From assembly GCA_010672165.1 (NCBI GenBank), contig JAAHHN010000049.1, forward strand, positions 1-35,362: 35,362 nt of DNA, given 5' to 3'. The position numbers were made by a program, and so were the translations under genes. Below the pieces are notes generated by a model. The model was not told the origin of the DNA. It was given only the letters and a program-made list of their open reading frames with translations, and did no database searches. Shown piece after piece: positions 7,931 through 16,714 of the stretch. The stretch comes from Spirulina sp. SIO3F2. Lineage in GTDB: Bacteria; Cyanobacteriota; Cyanobacteriia; Cyanobacteriales; Spirulinaceae. How positions within the stretch are numbered: the stretch's first letter is position 1; each line of letters begins with the position of its first letter.

Positions 7931-10051
7931 CTATTGTTGCTTGAGCACTACTAGTGTAATGTCATCAGCCATCTTTTGTGCGCCAATGAAGTCCCGAAAG
8001 TCGGTGATCACGGCCTGTTTCACCTGTTCAGCCGACCCTGACCAATGCTCACTGATAACGCGACAGAGGCGCTCCAAACTATATTGTTCCTCAATGGCAT
8101 TGTAGGCTTCAGGAATACCATCGGTGTAGAGAATCACCCCGTCACCCGGTTCGAGATGAATTAATATGTCATCAATAAATTCTGTAATATCATCATCTAA
8201 ACCCAGGGGCAAACCTAAATCCATGGTGTCAATTCGTTCAATTGTACCATCTGAGCGAGCTAAAAGAATCTCTTCATGCTGGCCACTAATCCGAATTTGA
8301 CCTTGGGCATGGCTCAAAACCACCAACGTGAGATTTTTCTCAGAGTTCATGCGTTGGACATTGTGGCAAATGGTTCGATTAAGCGCATCTAAGAAGGTAA
8401 CAGGATTTTGTTCTTGCACTTCTTGGAGCGTGCGAACGGCGGTTTGAGTCATCAACATTAACAGGCCACTTTCGAGACCATGGCCGGTCACATCCCCAAT
8501 GCTCACTGTGATGACCCCATCGCGCTGGAGCACATCATAATAGTCACCACCCACTTCCTCAGCTGGTTCCATAAAGCCCGCGATATCCAAACCTTCGACC
8601 TGCCGAAGTTCTTCCGTTTTGGGTAAGATCATCTGTTGAATCTGGCGAGCCACATCTAATTCAGCTCCCATACGTAGGTTTTCTGCTTTCAGCTTGGTGT
8701 TGAGGGTGACAATCTTCTGGTTCGCATCTGCTAGCTCAGCAGTGCGTTCTTGAACTTTCTCTTCCAAGCGAGCAAAGAATGCCTTTAACTGACCTGCCAT
8801 GCTGTTAAATGCCCGTGCCAGCGTATCCAGTTCTCGGAATCGGCTGTCCGCATTGACTTGCTGGGCTAGATTCCCTTGGGCCATCGCATCGGAGGCCGTC
8901 GTGAGATTGAGAATAGGACCAATGATCCAACGCGTGACCAGAACACCGCCCGTAATGGCGATCGCCAGAGAAATCAAAGCCAGCATGGCTGTATTGCGTG
9001 TGGTAGCGTAAATCTGCGCCATAAAATCTGCTTCTGGTACGGTGACGACAATCAGCCAATCCAGACCAAAATCATCTCGGAAGGGCAGTACCTGCAAGAA
9101 CTGACGCTGGCCCTGGATATAAAACTCCAGTTGTTCAGCTGTATTGATCTGCTCAAAGCTACCGTACTGATCAAGTAAATATTGAGTAGCTTGGCGCACC
9201 CCTTCATCTTGACTTTCGCTTGCTAGCAATGATTCAGCTGTATCGCCTTCTCCTTTCATTAAAGGTTCATCTGTGGAATTGGCGATCAAGGCCCCTTTAT
9301 GATCAATCACAAAGGCTTGCCCTGTTTGACCAATATCCAATTCTTGCAAGAAGGTGCGGAATTCTTCGGGCAATACAACATCTGTGCCACAAACACCGAT
9401 AAGCTGACGGCCACTGAGATCATATACAGGCAAACTGGCCGTAATGTTTGGCAGCCCCGTACTGAAGGCAATATAGACATCAGTCCAGGCCGGGCCATCG
9501 TTAGCCAGAGCAGCCGCAAACCACGGTCGCTGACGAGCATCGTAGGGCCGATCAGCTCGACGAATATGATAGGTGCGCTGGCCATTCACATCCAATTGGT
9601 AATATTCACGAAAAAAGCTAGTAGCACGATTACCAAAGGTGAGCTCAAGGATTCTATCTTCGGGCGATCGCACAATCCCCAAAAACTCTCCCCGCTGGGC
9701 AGAACCGCAAAAAACAAAAGCGACATTCGGTGCGATTTTCATCTGTTGGTAAAAGTGAGCTTCACCATATTGCGCATCCACTACATCCAATTCCCCACGC
9801 GAAAAGGCGGCTGCATTCAAGCGATTGAGTTGATGGGGGACTTCAAAATAGGTTCTTAACTCCCGTTCAATCCGTGCTGATAGCTCTGTGCGCAGTTGGG
9901 ACGACAATTCATTAACCGCCCGTTGCCCACCCCGAAAAGACACATAACCCATCACTCCCACCGCAGCGACCACCTGGAGCGTAAACACAGACACTAGAGT
10001 TGGCCCCAAACGCAACTTGGCGAATTTGGCTTTGAGGAAAAGATTGAGCAT
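7931..10051 (-). CDS. Membrane sensor SpoIIE/PP2C serine phosphatase (dCache-HAMP-PP2C)
   Basis: The 706-residue protein has one membrane helix at about 17-37, a large extracytoplasmic Cache-like sensor (about 45-345, with DARQRPWF at 171-178), a second helix at about 354-378, a HAMP linker (about 375-428), a short coiled coil, and a C-terminal PP2C domain. Metal-binding motifs are complete: GGDYYD (501-506), GDVTGHG (519-525), LYTDGIPEA (641-649) and ADDITLVV (695-702). Such enzymes dephosphorylate STAS antagonists, and one is encoded next door, so an external ligand probably controls a partner switch. It resembles IcfG of Synechocystis in domain type, though the matching anti-sigma kinase is not in this window. 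The promoter must lie in the 675-base gap upstream. Confidence 0.93.
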   Translation of the reverse strand: MLNLFLKAKFAKLRLGPTLVSVFTLQVVAAVGVMGYVSFRGGQRAVNELSSQLRTELSARIERELRTYFEVPHQLNRLNAAAFSRGELDVVDAQYGEAHFYQQMKIAPNVAFVFCGSAQRGEFLGIVRSPEDRILELTFGNRATSFFREYYQLDVNGQRTYHIRRADRPYDARQRPWFAAALANDGPAWTDVYIAFSTGLPNITASLPVYDLSGRQLIGVCGTDVVLPEEFRTFLQELDIGQTGQAFVIDHKGALIANSTDEPLMKGEGDTAESLLASESQDEGVRQATQYLLDQYGSFEQINTAEQLEFYIQGQRQFLQVLPFRDDFGLDWLIVVTVPEADFMAQIYATTRNTAMLALISLAIAITGGVLVTRWIIGPILNLTTASDAMAQGNLAQQVNADSRFRELDTLARAFNSMAGQLKAFFARLEEKVQERTAELADANQKIVTLNTKLKAENLRMGAELDVARQIQQMILPKTEELRQVEGLDIAGFMEPAEEVGGDYYDVLQRDGVITVSIGDVTGHGLESGLLMLMTQTAVRTLQEVQEQNPVTFLDALNRTICHNVQRMNSEKNLTLVVLSHAQGQIRISGQHEEILLARSDGTIERIDTMDLGLPLGLDDDITEFIDDILIHLEPGDGVILYTDGIPEAYNAIEEQYSLERLCRVISEHWSGSAEQVKQAVITDFRDFIGAQKMADDITLVVLKQQ

Positions 10052-10726
10052 TCAACGTGGGGGAGGGATTAAACCCTAAAGAAAAGTACTGCAAATAGCT
10101 GAATTGATAGATGCACCCCGTCTTGGACAGGGATAGAGCTAAAGATGAAGCGCGTTTTCAAACAATGCGCTGTAATTCAATTTACACAGATGCAGACTGT
10201 TTAGCCGGATCAACCTGGCTGTAGTCGCACATCATGCTGCTGATGCTTTAAACCCGATGCCCCCCTGTCCTTCAATAAGCTATCCAGCTTAACCCTTCTC
10301 CACCTTTCCTGGCCAAGGGTACAGAGCCATCATTGGAGAACTTGTAATTCCTACTCGTTAGGTCTTGAATTGTATCTTGTCTTCTCCCTGCATGTAGATT
10401 GGCTCGGTTTAGGGCGCGTCGTCAGCTAACACCAGAAGCCTTATGGGATAGGGGATAGAGTGCCCGACCCCCCAAAAGCAGGAAAGGGGCTGTGAGTCAT
10501 TCACAGCAAGAGGTTGAAATCTAACTAACAACAGCCCTTAATAATGCTTACAAAACGTTAAGGACGCGTGGTGCTGATTTTGAGAGTCTGTACACTGAAG
10601 TGGTTCTCAATGCTAGCGGCTTATACAATCTGAAGATTGATATGGTCGCTAAACTTGCCTGACTGTTCTTGCTGGCGCACAGGCTATTTGGAACATTCTC
10701 GATCAAACTTCTAAGGATCTTTCGAA
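10052..10726. other. Long intergenic region with hairpin-forming segment
   Basis: No convincing gene is visible in these 675 bases between the divergent phosphatase and MscS genes; the promoters of both should be here. One structured segment stands out. CTGTGA (10490-10495) and TCACAG (10501-10506) form a tight hairpin, and the overlapping AAGGGGCTGT (10484-10493) can instead pair with ACAGCCCTT (10531-10539). These alternative pairings could belong to a small RNA or a 5' leader, but nothing else supports that. AAGGA just upstream of 10727 serves the MscS gene. Confidence 0.4.
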
Positions 10727-12997
10727 ATGATACGCAGACTTCTCTGGATCAGGGCTCAAGCCATTCTCACCACAGGTTTAATTTCAGTTGTTGCTGTTTT
10801 CAGTGTACCTGCGCTGTCCCAAGAGTCGGAGGACGCGGCTGCGGAAGAACCCAGCTCCATTTTGGTCGAATCCACAATTGTGGGGGATGTTGACCCGTCC
10901 AAGGCAGTGACTGTCGATGACATTACTGTTCCGGTGGATCAACTTGAGCTCTTGCTGCAACCGTTAACCCTCGAAGAACTCCAAACCGAAGCAGCCGCTT
11001 GGTTTTTACTCCTCAAAGACAAGGTACAAGAAATCAGCAAAACGGAAGTTGCGATTAAACGCCAAAATGCCCTGATTCAACAGGAGGAAGACGCGGCTAA
11101 AGCTGTTGAGGATGCCAAGGAACTTCTGGCTAAAGCGGAAGAAAAGTTAGCTGAAACTGAACAGGGAACACCGGCTCATGAAGCGGCGACGAAGAAGTTA
11201 GAAGAAGCGAAGCAAGCACTCCTGGAAGCCAATCAATCTGTAGAGGCGGTTCTGACAACCAAAGAAGACCTTGAATCTGACGAGGACATTAAGGAGGCGA
11301 TCGCGGAGGCCGAAGTCGCAGAGGAGATTAACAAAGATCGCAAAATCCTTGAAGAAGCCCAACAAGAACGCGAGAAGCTCGAAGCCGGTTCAGCCGCTTA
11401 TCAAGATGCCACCGCCAAAATTGATGCTTTGAATATTGCGATTACTGAGCTGGAAACCGCAGAAGAAAAGCGAGAAACCGCAGTACCCGAATCACCAGAG
11501 TATCAAGAGCTGTCCAAAGTTGTGGAGCAGGCCCAGGCAAAGGTTATTGCAGCGTCCAAGGCAATTATCCAAGCTGGCCTTGCCCCCTCTGCTGCCCAAG
11601 CGGAAACTGAAGTGAAGTCTGAAGAGGCGGATGAAGCCCTAGAAGGGGTTGCTAGTGATGTGGAAGAGTCCCAAGAGGCTGCGGTTGAAGACGCTCCGGC
11701 TGATGATGCGGAGGGGACTGCTGAAACCGCTGAAGGTGATGTTGCTGAGGAGCAACCCAACGAAACAGAAGCAGCCCAAACCCCTGAGGAAGCGGCTAAT
11801 GAAGCAGGAGAAGCGGCTGAGCAACTCGAGGCAGTGGATGAAACATTAGCAAATGTTGCTGAGGCGGAAGCGGATCTCAAAAACCAATTGGTGATTAATG
11901 TAACAGAGTTGCAAGGGGAGCGTACCGCTCTGATTGACCGCTTTAATGCGGTTCTCGATGAACTGGATGCTAAGGGTGGAGACACCCAATCCTATCGCCT
12001 TTATATCGAGGCTGTCAGCGGGATTGAACTAGATATTACCGATACTGAGGGCTTGGGTTTCCGTATTGTTACTTGGCTGAAGTCTGAGGAAGGCGGTATC
12101 CGCTTAGGTCTGCATTTACTTAAGTTTGCGGGAATTATTGCTGTGGCTTTGGTTCTCTCACCGATTGCGGGCAATGTGACCGATAAATCTTTAAGTAAAA
12201 TGGGCGGTGTGTCTAATCTGCTTCGTGGTTTTGCAGTGACGCTGGTTCGACGCGGCGTAATTACGATCGGGGTATTATTTGCTGTGACCACGCTCGGCAT
12301 TAGTTTGGGACCCCTGTTAGCAGTAGTTGGGGGTGCAAGTTTCGTGCTCGCCTTTGCCCTACAGAGCAACCTCGGCAACTTTGCCAGTGGTCTGATGTTA
12401 TTGGCTTACAAGCCCTTTGATGTGGGCGATCGCGTCAAGATTCCGGGAACTAGTGAAAACGGCTATGTCCGTAGCATTACCCTGGCAAACACGTCCTTCG
12501 ACCATTACACCGGCAAAATTGTCACCATACCCAATGCAACAGTTTGGGGCTCGCGGCTCGAAAATCTCCTTCCGACCGAGTACCGTTTAATTGAATTTCT
12601 CTTTATGGTGGGGTCGGATGTGGATAGTCGCAAAATCAAGGAAGTGTGGGATAAAATCGCAGCGGAACATCCGGGCATCGTTGAGGAAAAGTGGAATATG
12701 GCGGTTCCCTTTATCAGCCCCAGCTCAGGTAGCCTGATGTATTGGTGTGGTGGTTTTGCTTACAAAAAAGGCTTCTGGACAGTCTATGAAGAAGTTCTGC
12801 TACAGATGTGGGATGGCTTGAAGGAAGCCGGCATTCCGTTTGGTGTCGACCGGGTTAACAACAAGATTTGGTTAGCTAACCCACAGATGGGTGAAGAGGG
12901 CATCACGATTGACGCAATCGAAAAGCTCTCGTCTCAGCCCTCAGATCCCACAACAGAGCCCCACGGGTTTGTTGAGCCGGATGCTGCTGGTGACTAG
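10727..12997 (+). CDS. MscS-family mechanosensitive channel with long acidic coiled-coil N-terminus
   Basis: The 756-residue protein has a signal peptide (about 1-31), a long alanine/glutamate-rich coiled-coil region (about 80-400) with a very acidic, low-complexity core near 305-365, then an MscS domain. Membrane helices occur around 455-480 and 495-560. The pore-lining segment GGASFVLAFALQSNLGNFAS and the following AYKPFDVGDRVKIPG (start of the beta domain) are characteristic. MscS channels open under membrane tension and release solutes during hypo-osmotic shock. The coiled-coil part probably faces the periplasm and might contact the wall or other proteins, which is inference. AAGGA precedes the ATG. 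The TAG stop (12995-12997) lies inside the CTAG at the edge of a repeat element. Confidence 0.92.
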   Translation: MIRRLLWIRAQAILTTGLISVVAVFSVPALSQESEDAAAEEPSSILVESTIVGDVDPSKAVTVDDITVPVDQLELLLQPLTLEELQTEAAAWFLLLKDKVQEISKTEVAIKRQNALIQQEEDAAKAVEDAKELLAKAEEKLAETEQGTPAHEAATKKLEEAKQALLEANQSVEAVLTTKEDLESDEDIKEAIAEAEVAEEINKDRKILEEAQQEREKLEAGSAAYQDATAKIDALNIAITELETAEEKRETAVPESPEYQELSKVVEQAQAKVIAASKAIIQAGLAPSAAQAETEVKSEEADEALEGVASDVEESQEAAVEDAPADDAEGTAETAEGDVAEEQPNETEAAQTPEEAANEAGEAAEQLEAVDETLANVAEAEADLKNQLVINVTELQGERTALIDRFNAVLDELDAKGGDTQSYRLYIEAVSGIELDITDTEGLGFRIVTWLKSEEGGIRLGLHLLKFAGIIAVALVLSPIAGNVTDKSLSKMGGVSNLLRGFAVTLVRRGVITIGVLFAVTTLGISLGPLLAVVGGASFVLAFALQSNLGNFASGLMLLAYKPFDVGDRVKIPGTSENGYVRSITLANTSFDHYTGKIVTIPNATVWGSRLENLLPTEYRLIEFLFMVGSDVDSRKIKEVWDKIAAEHPGIVEEKWNMAVPFISPSSGSLMYWCGGFAYKKGFWTVYEEVLLQMWDGLKEAGIPFGVDRVNNKIWLANPQMGEEGITIDAIEKLSSQPSDPTTEPHGFVEPDAAGD

Positions 12998-13105
12998 TAC
13001 CGCAGGGCGGAAGTTCAAAGTGCAGAGTTCAAAGTTCAAAGTGTCTGTATGACAGATATCGGGTGGATTTTGAATAGGTGGCTTACTTCCGCCGTCGAGT
13101 ACTAG
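12994..13105 (+). repeat. MITE-like element, copy A, flanked by CTAG
   Basis: This 112-base unit, CTAG to CTAG inclusive, has imperfect terminal inverted repeats: TACCGCAGGGCGGAAGT at one end and the complement of TACTCGACGGCGGAAGT at the other. Inside are tandem GTTCAAA-type units. It is identical over its full length to copy B (16603-16714) in the opposite orientation. It encodes nothing. The flanking CTAG tetramers fit a 4-base target duplication of the YTAR type known for the IS5 group, which may have supplied the transposase. The left CTAG contains the TAG stop codon of the MscS gene. Confidence 0.85.
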
Positions 13106-13155
13106 TTTGAGTACAGGACAAAACATGAAATGTTGTCTGAAACCCTTATAACTCT

Positions 13156-13252
13156 GTAGGTTGGGTTGGATGATAACGTAGCTTGCTTCTCGCAGAGTAA
13201 CCCAACACGATCGCCCAAAGCGTTGTCAGTGTTGGGTTTCTTGCGTTAAACC
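13156..13252. repeat. Degenerate cyanobacterial TAGGTTGGGTT-type repeat
   Basis: GTAGGTTGGGTTG, AGTAACCCAACAC and GTGTTGGGTTTC follow one another, giving arms that can pair. Repeats built on TAGGTTGGGTT and AACCCAACA are familiar from intergenic DNA of many cyanobacteria, and this looks like a decayed copy. Together with MITE copy A it fills most of the 317-base gap before the methyltransferase gene. Confidence 0.6.
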
Positions 13253-13314
13253 AATTCACAATTCTCAACTTTTGTTCTGTACCGAACTGATCTATAGAAT
13301 CAGACTCTGAACCT

Positions 13315-13821
13315 TTGTTTTGTCACCCTGATATTGGCTATATCCCCACCCCGCCTGCCATGGTGCTTACAGCTTTGGCAGTCGGCCAGGTTCGTCCTGA
13401 TGATGTGGTCTATGACCTCGGCTGTGGAGATGGTCGGGTACTCATCCAAGCCGCTCAACAGTTTGGTGTGAGTGGAGTAGGCATTGAAATCCAGCCTCAC
13501 CTCGTTGCCCAAGCTCAGGCTAATGCAACGACAGCGGGGGTGCGCGATCGCGTAATATTCCAGCAAGGCAACCTCTTTGATTGCGATTTTCGGCCGGCTT
13601 CCTTAGTGTTTCTCTATCTCTTACCGCACCTGAATTTGCGATTGCGATCGCGTCTGGTGCACCAGCTCCAGCCGGGTAGCCGCATTGTCAGCCGTGATTT
13701 TGATATGGGAGCTGACTGGCCACCGCTGCGTACCTGTCAGGTTTGTGTTGAGGATGAACTTGCAACGCTCTATTACTGGGAAGTTCCGTCTCCAGAGGAG
13801 CGTGATCGATTGGGGCTGTAG
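13315..13821 (+). CDS. SAM-dependent class I methyltransferase
   Basis: The 168-residue protein has the glycine-rich SAM-binding loop VVYDLGCGDGR (31-41), an acidic residue after strand 2 (GVGIEIQP), and a motif IV-like segment (VFLYLLPHLN). The remainder fits a compact Rossmann methyltransferase. Its substrate is unknown; short bacterial relatives include protein lysine methyltransferases, but I cannot assign it. The start appears to be TTG at 13315. The next ATG (13360) would remove the conserved YIPTPP segment, and an in-frame stop at 13288 prevents a longer protein. The ribosome-binding site is weak. It converges with coaBC across 90 bases. Confidence 0.8.
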   Translation: MFCHPDIGYIPTPPAMVLTALAVGQVRPDDVVYDLGCGDGRVLIQAAQQFGVSGVGIEIQPHLVAQAQANATTAGVRDRVIFQQGNLFDCDFRPASLVFLYLLPHLNLRLRSRLVHQLQPGSRIVSRDFDMGADWPPLRTCQVCVEDELATLYYWEVPSPEERDRLGL

Positions 13822-13911
13822 CTGTCCTTCTTTTTGCTCTATACGAAGAACTCGTCTCCTGGACGATCGGGAAATTTACCCAAATCAATAGGGGTAGCAT
13901 GAATATGTTGC

Positions 13912-15126
13912 TCACAATGCCGGAGCATAATCTAACAGCCGATGCGCCAGCTCAGACTTTGGCATTAGAGGCAGATCACGTTGCTGCCCCGAAGCCGTAA
14001 TCCAAACCCCACTATTAGTCAAACTGCCAAAACCGCGATCGGCTTGATCGATCGCGTTAGCAACAATTGCATCCAAACCTTTGCGTTGGAGTTTGGCGAT
14101 CGCAGGAGCGACCACTTCGCCTGTTTGGGCGGCAAAGCCAATAAACTTTTGATGCGCCAGCTTGTGCTGGCCCAGCTCCGCCACCAGATCAGGAACAGGT
14201 TCTAGGGCCAAAGCTGTTGGTAATTCTGCCTTGGGCAATTTGCGATCGAATTGTTCGGCTGGGCGAACATCGGCCACGGCTGCTACCATCCAGAGCCAAT
14301 CTGCGGCTGAGAGCGACGATGTTAACGATCGCTGCATTTGAGCTGCCGTTGTCACTTCAATCCGTCTGAACTGGGGGGATTCGGGCCAAACTGATTCAAA
14401 CCCCAAGGGGCCATGCACCAGCGTCACCGTCGCCCCTCGAAAAAAGGCCGCCTGGGCGATTGCTACCCCCATCCGTCCTGTGGACGGATTGCCAATAAAC
14501 CGCACTGGATCGAGATGCTCCCGGGTTCCCCCCGCACTCACCAACAGATGTTTCCCCGTTAAATCAGGTTGTCCCTGGGTATGCAGCACCGCTTGCAACG
14601 CTGTGAGCAGCAAATCCGGTTCGACTAATCGCCCCGCCCCCACGCGATCGCAGGCCAAGATGCCAGTTCCTGGCGTTAAGCAATGATAACGGCTGTCTTG
14701 ACAGAGCTGTTGCCAATTTTGCTGTACGGTGGCCTGCTGCCACATCTCAGTATTCATCGCTGGCGCGAGCAAAATTGGACACCGAGATGCCAAGACAATA
14801 TTCGTGAGCAAGTTATCCGCCAAACCATGCGCCAGCTTAGCTAATGTGTTTGCAGTTGCTGGCGCCAATACCAAACAATCCGCCCATTCCCCTAGCTCAA
14901 TGTGAAGGGGACGAGGATTTTGAGCAGCCCAAAAGTCCGCATCGGTATAGGCTGAATGACGGCTGAGCGTTGCAACCGTCAGGGGAGTAATAAACTGTTG
15001 GGCTGCCTCAGTGAGGACGACCCGCACCTCGGCCCCAGCCTTCGCCAAAGCTGAAATAGCTGCGCAGACTTTATAGGCAGCAATGCCACCACCAATGCCA
15101 ATCAAAACACGGCGCTGGTCGAACAT
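13912..15126 (-). CDS. coaBC: Phosphopantothenoylcysteine synthetase/decarboxylase CoaBC
   Basis: This bifunctional 404-residue enzyme joins cysteine to 4'-phosphopantothenate (CoaB) and decarboxylates the product with FMN (CoaC), giving phosphopantetheine for coenzyme A. The CoaC part shows IGIGGGIAAYK (9-19), a catalytic histidine in PLHIEL (H75), PAMNTEMW (122-129) and C159 in LACDRVGAGR. The CoaB part shows VSAGGTREHLDPVRF (196-210), GNPSTGRMG (212-220) and a KLPKAE lysine motif near 296-301. Length and domain order are normal for the fused enzyme. The ATG directly follows the TAA of the DUF2555 gene with no gap, so translation is probably coupled. Confidence 0.95.
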   Translation of the reverse strand: MFDQRRVLIGIGGGIAAYKVCAAISALAKAGAEVRVVLTEAAQQFITPLTVATLSRHSAYTDADFWAAQNPRPLHIELGEWADCLVLAPATANTLAKLAHGLADNLLTNIVLASRCPILLAPAMNTEMWQQATVQQNWQQLCQDSRYHCLTPGTGILACDRVGAGRLVEPDLLLTALQAVLHTQGQPDLTGKHLLVSAGGTREHLDPVRFIGNPSTGRMGVAIAQAAFFRGATVTLVHGPLGFESVWPESPQFRRIEVTTAAQMQRSLTSSLSAADWLWMVAAVADVRPAEQFDRKLPKAELPTALALEPVPDLVAELGQHKLAHQKFIGFAAQTGEVVAPAIAKLQRKGLDAIVANAIDQADRGFGSLTNSGVWITASGQQRDLPLMPKSELAHRLLDYAPAL

Positions 15127-15342
15127 TTAGGCTTCATCAAACGGCTCAATATCCAGGAGGTAGAGATAGGGTTCGACCAACTCAACATTGTGAAACGCTA
15201 TCGAGCGGAGTAAATGCCAGTCCTCTAAGGCAGCGAAGGGGCTACTGTAGTCATCCTGTTCTAAACGGTTTGCCAGTTTGGCAACATCTTCGGCCGTCAT
15301 TGCACCAAGGTTAGGAAGAGCGGAAGTCATTGTCGGAGTCAT
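15127..15342 (-). CDS. DUF2555 family small cyanobacterial protein
   Basis: A 71-residue soluble protein containing MTAEDVAKLANRLEQDDY and EDWHLLRSIAF, ending LLDIEPFDEA, which matches my memory of the cyanobacterial DUF2555 family. No function is known for the family. It abuts coaBC, its TAA touching the coaBC ATG, and the two are surely co-transcribed. Two starts are possible. I prefer the ATG at 15342, which follows CAGGCAGG at a suitable distance; an ATG at 15369 would add nine residues (MPFGFRQVR). Confidence 0.8.
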   Translation of the reverse strand: MTPTMTSALPNLGAMTAEDVAKLANRLEQDDYSSPFAALEDWHLLRSIAFHNVELVEPYLYLLDIEPFDEA

Positions 15343-15528
15343 ACGCACCTGCCTGAAGCCAAATGGCATTCATTGATAACTCCATCTTAGGAGCGAGAAA
15401 ACCGAAAAGTCAAAAAGCCTGTCTTATACCGCAACATTTAGCCGCGAATAATACACCCTAACTGGATGGAGAACTATGAAGTTTCTGCAAAGGCATTGTA
15501 AATTCTTCATCAAGACCTTTGATTTCAC

Positions 15529-15557
15529 TTGTTTCACGGAGTTTATATCCGTATTAT
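15529..15557 (+). promoter_or_regulatory. Candidate sigma-70 type promoter for the PEP-CTERM gene
   Basis: TTGTTT (15529-15534) is followed 17 bases later by TATTAT (15552-15557), a fair match to -35 and -10 boxes. It would give a leader of roughly 80 bases before the ATG at 15647. The 304-base gap (15343-15646) also has to hold the divergent promoter of the DUF2555-coaBC unit, for which I see no clear boxes. Confidence 0.45.
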
Positions 15558-15646
15558 GGCTGAAGACACCTGCGAAACGTCGTATAAGAAGTTCGCATCT
15601 GTATTTATACACATAACAACGATTGTGATTGGAGGGCATCCCTGCC

Positions 15647-16354
15647 ATGATGACGAAAAATTGGTCAACCGCAATTTTAGGCGCAGTTGCCGCAACAAGT
15701 ACTGTGGTGGTAGGACTGGCCAGCGAGGTTCAAGCTCAAACTTTGGTTAGACAATGGTCAGTTGAGAATGCGGTGAGTGATAGTTATCACAATGCGAACC
15801 ATAACCATGCCTTCTGGCTCAAGGGTTTTATGGGCGGGAATAACTTCGATATTGATGGGCCAAGCACCTTCAAGCTCTTTGATAATGGCACTGCAAACTT
15901 GTCGGGCAGCATTGTGTCACAAAATCAACCCCAATACCAGTTCACGTTCGATATTGACTTTGTTGCTGATAGCTGGAATCCCAAAAGGGAGCTGAAAAAC
16001 TCAGCTTACTCAATTATCGATACAGATACTTGGGATTTCTTTAGCTTTGATGGCCCCGTCTCCCTTGCTGGTGCAGGCGCGTTGGCAGGCTATAGTTTAG
16101 ATTTGACGCAGCGAGGAGCACCCAATTACGGCTTCCAGGTGGGTGAAGGTGCCAACGGCAAGAATATCAATGAGGGAATTTCCGGCTGGTTTCGCTGGGA
16201 ACTTAAAGATAGTCAGCAGCAAGTTGTAGCCAGCAATGTTGGTGATATTAATGCTGATATTGAGGCGGTTCCTGAACCCGTTTCAACAGTGCTGATCTCG
16301 GGTTTGGTTCTCGGTGGTGGCACTGCGCTGAAGAGAAAGTTTGCCCGCAAATAA
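15647..16354 (+). CDS. PEP-CTERM sorting domain protein, exported
   Basis: The 235-residue protein has a signal peptide (about 1-33, ending VQAQ) and a beta-rich body. It closes with the PEP-CTERM tail: VPEP, a hydrophobic segment (STVLISGLVLGG) and a basic end (LKRKFARK). Such proteins are exported and processed by an exosortase, often for surface or extracellular matrix roles; no exosortase is in this window. The body, with aromatic and asparagine-rich stretches such as NANHNHAFWLKG, is not a domain I recognise. GGAGG about 11 bases before the ATG at 15647 supports this start; a TTG at 15629 would give six extra residues. Confidence 0.88.
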   Translation: MMTKNWSTAILGAVAATSTVVVGLASEVQAQTLVRQWSVENAVSDSYHNANHNHAFWLKGFMGGNNFDIDGPSTFKLFDNGTANLSGSIVSQNQPQYQFTFDIDFVADSWNPKRELKNSAYSIIDTDTWDFFSFDGPVSLAGAGALAGYSLDLTQRGAPNYGFQVGEGANGKNINEGISGWFRWELKDSQQQVVASNVGDINADIEAVPEPVSTVLISGLVLGGGTALKRKFARK

Positions 16355-16393
16355 TTTTAGGCTCGGGCTGACCAGTTTGAGTTGGATATAGTT

Positions 16394-16439
16394 AGGTTGA
16401 GTTCGGATTGCTAGATGGCGATCGACTCAACCTTTTTTG
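16394..16439 (+). terminator. Rho-independent terminator after the PEP-CTERM gene
   Basis: AGGTTGAGT (16394-16402) pairs with ACTCAACCT (16425-16433) around a 22-base loop that includes part of a HIP1 site, and the stem is followed directly by a run of Ts. It lies 40 bases after the PEP-CTERM stop codon. It overlaps the 3' end of the DUF29 remnant on the other strand. Confidence 0.75.
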
Positions 16440-16602
16440 TTTGCTGATGTACTGAGGTAGCCAATCTTCTGCTAGGACTGACTCGATTGCATAGGGACAG
16501 TTCTGGGGAAACGTTGCGATCGCCAATTGGGTTTGTTGTGCTGCTTGACGGCGAGCACATTGATAGCTATCTACCAGTTTTTGTTCTGGATAGGTACGGA
16601 GA

Positions 16603-16714
16603 CTAGTACTCGACGGCGGAAGTAAGCCACCTATTCAAAATCCACCCGATATCTGTCATACAGACACTTTGAACTTTGAACTCTGCACTTTGAACTTCCG
16701 CCCTGCGGTACTAG
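16603..16714 (-). repeat. MITE-like element, copy B, flanked by CTAG
   Basis: A 112-base copy identical to copy A but inverted, with CTAG at both edges (16603-16606 and 16711-16714). It sits inside the DUF29 remnant. Deleting it with one CTAG restores the gene's reading frame and conserved motif, which fixes both its boundaries and the 4-base target duplication. It adds a net 108 bases but contains an in-frame TGA. Confidence 0.88.

Noticed and set aside
9299-9859. 186-residue plus-strand frame opposite the SpoIIE phosphatase
   Set aside because: Antisense to a complete, motif-bearing gene and without recognisable domains.
11503-11985. 160-residue serine/alanine-rich minus-strand frame in the MscS gene
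   Set aside because: The Ser/Ala repeats are just the complement of the GAA/GCG-rich coiled-coil codons.
15424-15648. 74-residue minus-strand frame in the gap before the PEP-CTERM gene
   Set aside because: Overlaps the candidate promoter, starts in the PEP-CTERM leader and shows no protein-like features.
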